DNA of 64,000 bases from Hormiphora californensis. Lineage: Eukaryota; Ctenophora; Tentaculata; Cydippida; Pleurobrachiidae. The translations under genes were made by a program, and so were the position numbers. Location of the stretch: assembly GCA_020137815.1 (NCBI GenBank), contig CM035357.1, forward strand, positions 558,001-622,000. The letters are read 5' to 3'. Within the stretch, counting starts at the first letter, position 1; each line of letters starts with the position of its first letter. Under the pieces are notes generated by a model. The model made no database searches. It was not told where the DNA came from and saw only the letters and a program-made list of their open reading frames with translations. Below are positions 55,526 through 64,000 of this stretch, piece after piece.

Positions 55526-55895
55526 TACTTGAAATACACAACAATTAATAATAATGTACAACAAATAACAAGTATGTATATAGTATGTACATACGCATAC
55601 ATTGTACTATGTACTTACAAAATTGTTAAATTATGCCCTTGAAATTGAAATTGGCATTCAGTTAACAATTTGGCATGGCACTTATGTAATTTGTTGACTT
55701 TGAGTAAATCACAAAGTTTAATGTTACCATTTAACACAACCCTCGCTTTAAATTTAAAATTAATGAAAACATGTCACATGAAAATCTTATCAAGTCATCT
55801 AAAATTCCTCCATTTTTAAAGTTGCATTATCAAATCTGCGAACAGTCTGACAGAAAAAAGGACAAAGAAGTGGAAAATTAATAATCTTCCAATAG

Positions 55896-57664
55896 TTACT
55901 CTGTCGCCACTCCAGCTTCTACAAGTTCCAAAGCTGCCTTTGGTTCAGGCTGACAGGCCAGGAGTGTTAGCATTTTCCTGTGGACCTGAAGAATTCAAAT
56001 CATTAATTCTTGGCTGAAATCCAATCTATCAGTATCATCATGATAAATTGCCTTGGGGCCCAGAGAGACTGGTGGATCTATCAAAGTTAAGCTTGGCAAA
56101 CACAATCCGGGGTGTGTCACCATGGCAACCCCCTTCAAAATCCCATGACAACCCCCTTCAAAATCCGATTTGTCACCATGACAACCCCCTTCAAAATCCC
56201 ATTTGTCACCATGACAACCCCCTTCAAAATCCCATGTGTCACCATGACAACCCCCTTCAAAATCCCATGTGTCACCATGACAACCCCCTTCAAAATCACA
56301 TATGTCACCATGACAACCCCCTTCAAAATCCCATTTGTCACCATGACAACCCCCTTCAAAATCCCATGTGTCACCATGACAACCCCCTTCAAAATCCCAT
56401 GTGTCACCATGACAACCCCCTTCAAAACCACATATGTCACCATGACAACCCCCTTCAAAATCCCATTTGTCACCATGACAACCCCCTTCAAAATCCCATG
56501 TGTCACCATGACAACCCCCTTCAAAATCCCATGTGTCACCATGACAACCCCCTTCAAAACCCCGTGACAACCCCCTTCAAAATCCCATGTGTCACCATGA
56601 CAACCCCCTTCAAAATCCCATGTCTCACCATGGCAACCCCCTTCAAAATCCCGTGACAACCCCCTTCAAAATCCCATGTGTCACCATGACAACCCCCTTC
56701 AAAATCACATATGTCACCATGACAACCCCCTTCAAAATCCCATGTGTCACCATGACAACCCCCTTCAAAATCCCATGTGTCACCATGACAACCCCCTTCA
56801 AAATCCCATGTGTCACCATGACAACCCCCTTCAAACCCCATGTGTCACCATGACAACCCCCTTCAAAATCCCATGTGTCACCATGACAACCCCCTTCAAA
56901 ATCCCATGTGTCACCATGACAATCCCCTTCAAAACCCCATGTGTCACCATGACAACCCCCTTCAAAATCCCATGTGTCACCATGACAACCCCCTTCAAAA
57001 TCCCATGTGTCACCATGACAAGTGACAACCCCCTTCAAAATCCCATGTGTCACCATGACAACACCCTTCAAAATCCCATGTGTCACCATGACAACCCCCT
57101 TCAAAATGCCATGTGTCACCATGACAACCCCCTTCAAAATCACATATGTCCCACAATTACCTTGACGTGGATCTCGTGGTGTTTAAATATCTCCCCATCT
57201 ATATTCCAACAACTGCATTTTTCACATTCCAGCGCATCCCGGGGATCCTCTAGACAGTCCCGGATATGATCAGATGATGAGTCGGGGGTTGTCGGTTGTC
57301 GGTGGTTACAGTCACCACGGAAACGGAATTCCGTTACCCGATGGACGTCCACTAGATCACCCGTAAACTGCAAAACGGTTAACGGATGTCATGAAAACTT
57401 TCGAACTGGCGATGGTTTGTTTTATGTCACGTGATGCCCAAATATGGCATGTCACGTGATGTCAAAATATGGTGTGTCACGTGATGTCCAAATATGGTGT
57501 GTCACGTGATGCCCAAATATGGTGTGTCACGTGATGCCCACACTTACTGGTTTGCTAAAGAAGGCTGTGTTGAAAAGGTACTTGAAGTATCTCATTCCAC
57601 TTGCTTGTCGGTGGATTATCAAGTCAAGACACCCGTCACCAAGATGTGCCGAGGGGGAGAGACC
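55896..57664 (-). CDS. CERK: Ceramide kinase, last three exons
   Basis: Minus-strand exons 57664-57548, 57367-57161 and 55985-55896, all phase 0, encode the C-terminal 137 aa. CERK phosphorylates ceramide to ceramide-1-phosphate at Golgi and plasma membranes. The first exon begins GLSPSAHLGDGCLDLII, the conserved diacylglycerol-kinase-fold motif near the end of the catalytic domain (GLSPxAHLxDG in vertebrates), then FLFNTAFF-like sequence. The second has DVHRVTEFRF, a Cys cluster (CEKCSCWNIDGEIF) matching the vertebrate NCDGEV region, and IHVK. The third is VHRKMLTLLA to VATE and stop. Upstream exons are not seen within the window. The acceptor of the first exon abuts the 5.1-kb repeat array; two introns contain further repeats. 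Confidence 0.85.
56112..57150. repeat. 33-bp minisatellite in the last CERK intron
   Basis: About 30 copies of a unit containing caccatgacaacccccttca followed by aaatcccatgtgt. The array starts about 10 nt beyond the donor at 57160. The 33-bp period keeps all frames open, so the frames over it are not genes. Unlike other arrays here, the unit does not contain a clear copy of the donor. Confidence 0.92.
57421..57545. repeat. Five CACGTG E-boxes in a 28-bp tandem repeat (CERK intron)
   Basis: The unit tgtcacgtgatgcccaaata plus tggtg is repeated about five times, ending 2-3 nt from the donor of the 57548-57664 exon. Each unit holds TCACGTGA, a perfect bHLH-zip (MITF/USF/TFE-type) site. Whether it is regulatory or incidental cannot be told from sequence. 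Confidence 0.85.
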
Positions 57665-60600
57665 CTGGGAGGATATAGGATGTGAGGTGGTACTGCAAGG
57701 GGGACAGACCCTGATAAAGGGATAAGAGGTGATACAAGGGGGACAGACCCTGGGAGGATATAGGATGTGAGGTGGTACTGCAAGGGGGACAGACCCTGAT
57801 AACGGGATAATAGAGGTGATACAAGGGGGACAGACCCTAATAAAGGGATAATAGAGGTGATACAAGGGGGACAGACCCTGATAAAGGGATAAGAGGTGAT
57901 ACAAGGGGGACAGACCCTGATAAAGGGATAAGAGGTGATACAAGGGGGACAGACCCTGATAAAGGGATAAGAGGTGATACAAGGGGGACAGACCCTGATA
58001 AAGGGATAAGAGGTGATACAAGGGGGACAGACCCTGGAAGGGATAAGAGGTGATACAAGGGGGACAGACCCTGGAAGGGATAAGAGGTGATACAAGGGGG
58101 ACAGACCCTGATAAAGGGATAAGAGGTGATACAAGGGGGACAGACCCTGATAAAGGGATAATAGAGGTGATACAAGGGGGACAGACCCTGATAAAGGGAT
58201 AAGAGGTGATACAAGGGGGACAGACCCTGATCATGATAAAGGGATAATAGAGGTGATATAAGGGGGACAGACCCTGGAAGGGATAAGAGGTGATATAAGG
58301 GGGACAGACCCTGGGAGGATATAGGATGTGATACAAGGGGGACAGACCCTGGAAGGGATAATAGAGGTGATACAAGGGGGACAGACCCTGATAAAGGGAT
58401 AAGAGGTGATACAAGGGGGACAGACCCTGATAAAGGGATAAGAGGTGATACAAGGGGGACAGACCCTGATAAAGGGATAAGAGGTGATACAAGGGGGACA
58501 GACCCTGATAAAGGGATAATAGAGGTGATACAAGGGGGACAGACCCTGATAAAGGGATAATAGAGGTGATACAAGGGGGACAGACCCTGATAAAGAGATA
58601 AGAGGTGATACAAGGGGGGGGGGACAAACCCTGAGAGGGATAATAGAGGTGATACAAGGGGGACAGACCCTGATAAAGGGATAAGAGGTGATACAAGGGG
58701 GACAGACCCTGGTAAAGGGATAAGAGGTGATACAAGGGGGACAGACCCTGATAAAGGGATAAGAGGTGATACAAGGGGGACAGACCCTGGGAGGGATAAG
58801 AGGTGATACAAGGGGGACAGACCCTGATAAAGGGATAAGAGGTGATACAAGGGGGACAGACCCTGATAAAGGGATAATAGAGGTGATACAAGGGGGACAG
58901 ACCCTGATAAAGGGATAAGAGGTGATACAAGGGGGACAGACCCTGATAAAGGGATAAGAGGTGATACAAGGGGGACAGACCCTGATAAAGGGATAAGAGG
59001 TGATACAAGGGGGACAGACCCTGATAAGAGGGGATAAGAGGTGGTACAAGGCCCAAGGGGGACAAACCCTGATAAAGGGATAAGAGGTTATACAAGGGGG
59101 ACAGATCCTGGAAGGGATAAGAGGTGATACAAGGGGGACAGACCCTGGTAAAGGGATAATAGGTGATACAAGGGGGACAGACCCTGATAAAGGAATAATA
59201 GAGGTGATACGAGGGGGACAGACCCTGGAAGGGATAAGAGGTGATACAAGGGGGACAGACCCTGGTAAAGGGATAATAGGTGATACAAGGGGGACAGACC
59301 CTGATAAAGGGATAAGAGGTGATACAAGGGAGACAGACCCTGATAAAGGGATAAGAGGTGATACAAGGGAGACAGACCCTGATAAAGGGATAAGAGGTGA
59401 TACAAGGGGGACAGACCCTGGAAGGGATAAGAGGTGATACAAGGGGGGACAGACCCTGGAAGGGATAAGAGGTGATACAAAGGGGACAGACCCTGGTAAA
59501 GGGATAAGAGGTGATACAAGGGGGGACAGACCTGATAAAGGGATAAGAGAGGTGATACAAGGTGGACAGACCCTGGTAAAGGGATAAGAGGTGATACAAG
59601 GGGGACAGACCCTGATAAAGGAATAAGAGGTGATACAAGGGGGACAGACCCTGATAAAGGGATAAGAGGTGATACAAGGGGGGACAGACCCTGATAAAGG
59701 GATAAGAGGTGATACAAGGGGGACAGACCCTGATAAAGGGATAAGAGGTGATACAAGGGGGACAGACCCTGATAAAGGGATAAGAGGTGATACAAGGGGG
59801 ACAGACCCTGATAAAGGGATAAGAGGTGATACAAGGGGGACAGACCCTGATAAAGGGATAAGAGGTGATACAAGGGGGACAGACCCTGATAAAGGGATAA
59901 GAGGTGATACAAGGGGGACAGACCCTGATAAAGGGATAAGAGGTGATACAAGGGGGACAGACCCTGATAAAGGGATAAGAGGTGATACAAGGGGGACAGA
60001 ACCTGATAAAGGGATAAGAGGTGATACAAGGGGGACAGTCCCTGATAAAGGGATAAGAGGTGATACAAGGGGGACAGGCCCTGATAAAGGGATAAGAGGT
60101 GATACAAGGGGGACAGACCCTGATAAAGGGATAAGAGGTGATACAAGGGGGACAGACCCTGATAAAGGGATAATAGAGGTGATACAAGGGGGACAGACCC
60201 TGATAAAGGGATAAGAGGTGATACAAGGGGGACAGACCCTGATCATGATAAAGGGATAATAGAGGTGATATAAGGGGGACAGACCCTGGAAGGGATAAGA
60301 GGTGATATAAGGGGGACAGACCCTGGGAGGATATAGGATGTGATACAAGGGGGACAGACCCTGGAAGGGATAATAGAGGTGATACAAGGGGGACAGACCC
60401 TGATAAAGGGATAAGAGGTGATACAAGGGGGACAGACCCTGATAAAGGGATAAGAGGTGATACAAGGGGGACAGACCCTGATAAAGGGATAAGAGGTGAT
60501 ACAAGGGGGACAGACCCTGATAAAGGGATAATAGAGGTGATACAAGGGGGACAGACCCTGATAAAGGGATAATAGAGGTGATACAAGGGGGACAGACCCT

Positions 60601-62815
60601 GATAAAGAGATAAGAGGTGATACAAGGGGGGGGGGACAAACCCTGAGAGGGATAATAGAGGTGATACAAGGGGGACAGACCCTGATAAAGGGATAAGAGG
60701 TGATACAAGGGGGACAGACCCTGGTAAAGGGATAAGAGGTGATACAAGGGGGACAGACCCTGATAAAGGGATAAGAGGTGATACAAGGGGGACAGACCCT
60801 GGGAGGGATAAGAGGTGATACAAGGGGGACAGACCCTGATAAAGGGATAAGAGGTGATACAAGGGGGACAGACCCTGATAAAGGGATAATAGAGGTGATA
60901 CAAGGGGGACAGACCCTGATAAAGGGATAAGAGGTGATACAAGGGGGACAGACCCTGATAAAGGGATAAGAGGTGATACAAGGGGGACAGACCCTGATAA
61001 AGGGATAAGAGGTGATACAAGGGGGACAGACCCTGATAAGAGGGGATAAGAGGTGGTACAAGGCCCAAGGGGGACAAACCCTGATAAAGGGATAAGAGGT
61101 TATACAAGGGGGACAGATCCTGGAAGGGATAAGAGGTGATACAAGGGGGACAGACCCTGGTAAAGGGATAATAGGTGATACAAGGGGGACAGACCCTGAT
61201 AAAGGAATAATAGAGGTGATACGAGGGGGACAGACCCTGGAAGGGATAAGAGGTGATACAAGGGGGACAGACCCTGGTAAAGGGATAATAGGTGATACAA
61301 GGGGGACAGACCCTGATAAAGGGATAAGAGGTGATACAAGGGAGACAGACCCTGATAAAGGGATAAGAGGTGATACAAGGGAGACAGACCCTGATAAAGG
61401 GATAAGAGGTGATACAAGGGGGACAGACCCTGGAAGGGATAAGAGGTGATACAAGGGGGGACAGACCCTGGAAGGGATAAGAGGTGATACAAAGGGGACA
61501 GACCCTGGTAAAGGGATAAGAGGTGATACAAGGGGGGACAGACCTGATAAAGGGATAAGAGAGGTGATACAAGGTGGACAGACCCTGGTAAAGGGATAAG
61601 AGGTGATACAAGGGGGACAGACCCTGATAAAGGAATAAGAGGTGATACAAGGGGGACAGACCCTGATAAAGGGATAAGAGGTGATACAAGGGGGGACAGA
61701 CCCTGATAAAGGGATAAGAGGTGATACAAGGGGGACAGACCCTGATAAAGGGATAAGAGGTGATACAAGGGGGACAGACCCTGATAAAGGGATAAGAGGT
61801 GATACAAGGGGGACAGACCCTGATAAAGGGATAAGAGGTGATACAAGGGGGACAGAACCTGATAAAGGGATAAGAGGTGATACAAGGGGGACAGTCCCTG
61901 ATAAAGGGATAAGAGGTGATACAAGGGGGACAGGCCCTGATAAAGGGATAAGAGGTGATACAAGGGGGACAGACCCTGATAAAGGGATAAGAGGTGATAC
62001 AAGGGGGACAGACCCTGATAAAGGGATAAGAGATGATACAAGGGGGACAGACCCTGGAAGGGATAAGAGAGGTGATACAAGGGGGACAGACCCTGATAAA
62101 GGGATAAGAGGTGATACAAGGGGGACAGACCCTGATAAAGGGATAAGAGGTGATACAAGGGGGACAGACCCTGATAAAGGGATAAGAGGTGATACGAGGG
62201 GGACAGACCCTGATAAAGGGATGAGAGGTGATACGAGGGGGACAGACCCTGGTAAAGGGATAAGAGGTGATACAAGGGGGACAGACCCTGGAAGGGATAA
62301 GAGGTGATACAAGGGGGACAGACCCTGATAAAGGTATAAGAGGTGATACAAGGGGGACAGACCCTGATAAAGGGATAAGAGGTGATACAAGGGGGACAGA
62401 CCCTGATAAAGGGATAAGAGGTGATACAAGGGGGACAGACCCTGATAAAGGGATAATAGAGGTGATACAAGGGGGGACAGACCCTGATAAAGGGATAAGA
62501 GGTGATACAAGGGGGACAGACCCTGATAAAGGGATAAGAGGTGATACAAGGGGGACAGACCCTGATAAAGGGATAATAGAGGTGATACAAGGGGGACAGA
62601 CCCTGGAAGGGATAAGAGGTGATACGAGGGGGACAGACCCTGATAAAGGGATGATAGAGGTGATACAAGGGGGACAGACCCTGATAAAGGGATAAGAGGT
62701 GATACAAGGGGGACAGACCCTGATAAAGGGATAAGAGGTGATACAAGGGGGACAGACCCTGATAAAGGGATAAGAGGTGATACAAGGGGGACAGATCCTG
62801 GAAGGATATGATGTG
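57665..62815 (-). repeat. 5.1-kb array of about 130 CERK acceptor-like units, 39 bp each
   Basis: On the minus strand each unit reads ccctttatcag/ggtctgtcccccttg plus tatcacctcttat. The true exon start is tcctcccag/ggtctctccccctcg, so each unit repeats a pyrimidine tract, AG and the first exon bases (GLSP). Units near the exon (57740-57775) and at 58310 and 60320 keep the true-acceptor variant gggaggatatagg. The basic period is 39 bp with 37-43-bp variants. A higher-order copy of about 2012 bp repeats 58200-59900 at 60212-61900, less four units. Confidence 0.93.
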
Positions 62816-64000
62816 AGGTGATCTGAAATCGGAATGGGAATTAGAACTATGTTTAAATCCTGTGAATCAAGGTCATAGTCGTGTTGTTATTGGTTCTCTG
62901 CCCGACTCCAAAAATCACAACCTTCACTGCGCTGGCAAGCAAAAAGGTGGCCCCTTCCCCTAAACTTCCCCAAAGCATTATACACAAGTTACAGCATGTA
63001 CAGGGTGTTCATGTGGATTTTGGGGGGATTTTTTGTGCTGTTACAATACTAGGGATTTTGAGCTTCACCCAGAAAAAAGTTCAGCGGGGGGAACTCAGGT
63101 TCTTCGTGCCAGCTGAGTTCTTCGAGCTCAGTCCCGTTGCCGTGGACCTGGTTGGCTGATGGTCCAGTGATTACGGTCAAATCACACCGGCTCTCTCCCC
63201 AATCTTGGGGAGTAAACTTTGCCAGAGACCTTGCCGAACTCAACTATGGCACCGAGCTCTAGCAGTGCGGCTGGTCCCTGCTGGGATTTGGTTCGGCGGT
63301 CGATTGATGAGCGGTTGGTTGACGATTGATATCAGTCGTTGATCGATCGTTTGTCGGTCGGTCGTCGGGCTGAGTCTTAGTGAGGATCCCGGTTGAACTG
63401 ATAATCTCACCCCAGCCAGTAACCTTGTTACACATGGCAACCCATGATTTGTAATCACCGAGGGCCTCTGCCTACTAGGCATGCCTGATGACCCTTCGGC
63501 TGTCTCCCATTTAATTATGGGGGGTAAATTCTACGCCAGAGAACTAGCCTCCCTCAATTATGGCAACCCATGATTTGTAATCACCCGGCAGCTGTAGCCT
63601 TTAAAACAGCCCTCCTGTCCAACATCCCATATTGGTCGGACGGAGGTTACCTTCTCTCACAAAAATAGGGGTTATTCCCCTGGGGAACCTCTGCCCAAAT
63701 TTTTGCCACATACTACCTTTGCAATATATCTAGAACAATCCTCCTCACTAACAAACAGATCAAGCAACACACTTGATTTGGTAATATTCTCCAAACTAGT
63801 ATACAGAAGTAACCTATTCGAATAAACCATCCCCAACCATCCCGATCTGAAAGAAGTAGCAAACCACAGGGCAAGAATCGCTACGGCCGGGGAATTCCAA
63901 CAAAACCACATCATAAGGGACCCACGATTAAGGTAGGGCAGGTCTGGGCCATAACAAAGGGCCACCTCCGCCGTATGGCAAGTAATTACCCCGCAATAGT
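62816..64000. other. End of window, no gene recognised
   Basis: Unique sequence upstream of the array (probably CERK intron) followed by a stretch in which atggcaacccatgatttgta occurs twice (about 63436 and 63559). Frames at 63049-63243 and 63672-63965 (minus) are weak and match nothing I know; fragments such as TLDLVIFSKL on the plus strand hint at a decayed LINE endonuclease. No CERK exon was found. Confidence 0.4.

Larger units (their letters stand above)
51890..55895. other. Nest of palindromic MITEs, no gene
   Basis: At least ten foldback elements lie side by side or inside one another in 4 kb. Several are flanked by TA. The spacers are A/T-rich and show nothing else. The last part (55530-55895) is plain A/T-rich 3' flank of CERK. 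Confidence 0.8.

Noticed and set aside
55995-57143. Frames of 150-200 aa over the 33-bp array in both strands
   Set aside because: Same reason: the 33-bp period keeps all frames open. The sequence lies in a CERK intron.
57527-62785. Very long open frames (up to about 1150 aa) over the 39-bp array on the minus strand, and Gly/Asp/Thr-rich frames on the plus strand
   Set aside because: The period is a multiple of 3 and the unit lacks stops, so frames stay open automatically. Translations are monotonous and frames are joined by 37-43-bp variants. Only the last 117 nt (57548-57664) are real CERK coding.
56112-62815. CRISPR-like regular repeats
   Set aside because: Units are contiguous without unique spacers, and the context is an animal intron.
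63672-63965. 97-aa minus-strand frame at the window end
   Set aside because: No recognisable family, hydrophobic mixed sequence, no splice context; the opposite strand looks like decayed LINE sequence.

Overview
This window is animal (metazoan) nuclear DNA. It has many short introns with GT..AG ends, the standard genetic code, dense MITEs, non-LTR retrotransposons, long (CT)n tracts and minisatellites. Recognisable genes are DNA topoisomerase II (TOP2), a five-finger RanBP2-type zinc-finger protein, Sm D2 (SNRPD2), GINS1/PSF1, two DENND3-like genes and the 3' end of ceramide kinase (CERK). The phylum cannot be fixed from the sequence. Several start codons sit 2-15 nt after a pyrimidine-rich AG and genes are packed head to tail, which suggests (inference) a lineage with spliced-leader trans-splicing, such as hydrozoans, ctenophores, flatworms or tunicates.

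Layout. 0-31 kb, plus strand: TOP2 (28 exon types, 76-22882), the zinc-finger gene (23369-26326), SNRPD2 (26797-29077) and GINS1 (29366-31327) run head to tail with gaps of about 290-490 bp. Three minus-strand genes are nested in their introns: a proline-rich protein with a degenerate homeodomain (TOP2 intron 8), a rhodopsin-like GPCR (TOP2 intron 11) and a small secreted, prohormone-like protein (SNRPD2 intron 1). Two of the three share a TATA-box core of about 15 bp. TOP2 exons 17-23 are present twice, separated by low-quality-looking sequence and an ORF1-only retroelement. 32-34 kb: an unrecognised minus-strand gene. 37-52 kb: an intact, intronless DENND3-like ORF, a CR1/L2-type LINE, a second ORF1-only element, DENND3 fragments, and a second DENND3 copy broken by a MITE. 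52-55.5 kb: a nest of palindromic MITEs, many with TA target duplications. 55.9-57.7 kb: the last three CERK exons (minus). 57.7-62.8 kb: a 5.1-kb array of 39-bp repeats. 62.8-64 kb: nothing assignable.

The most unusual pattern is that many minisatellites here are tandem copies of splice junctions: each unit carries an exon edge plus its splice site. I see this at the acceptors of TOP2 exons 10, 12, 14 and 15, at the donors of TOP2 exons 13 and 17, at the zinc-finger gene exon 2 donor, at the GINS1 exon 4 acceptor, at a donor of the 33-kb minus-strand gene, and, hugely amplified (roughly 130 units), at the acceptor of a CERK exon.

Caveats. Four one-base frameshifts lie in short homopolymers of otherwise conserved exons, and the TOP2 duplication is joined through noisy sequence, so some oddities are probably assembly errors. 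Gene identities rest on recalled family features; no database search was possible.
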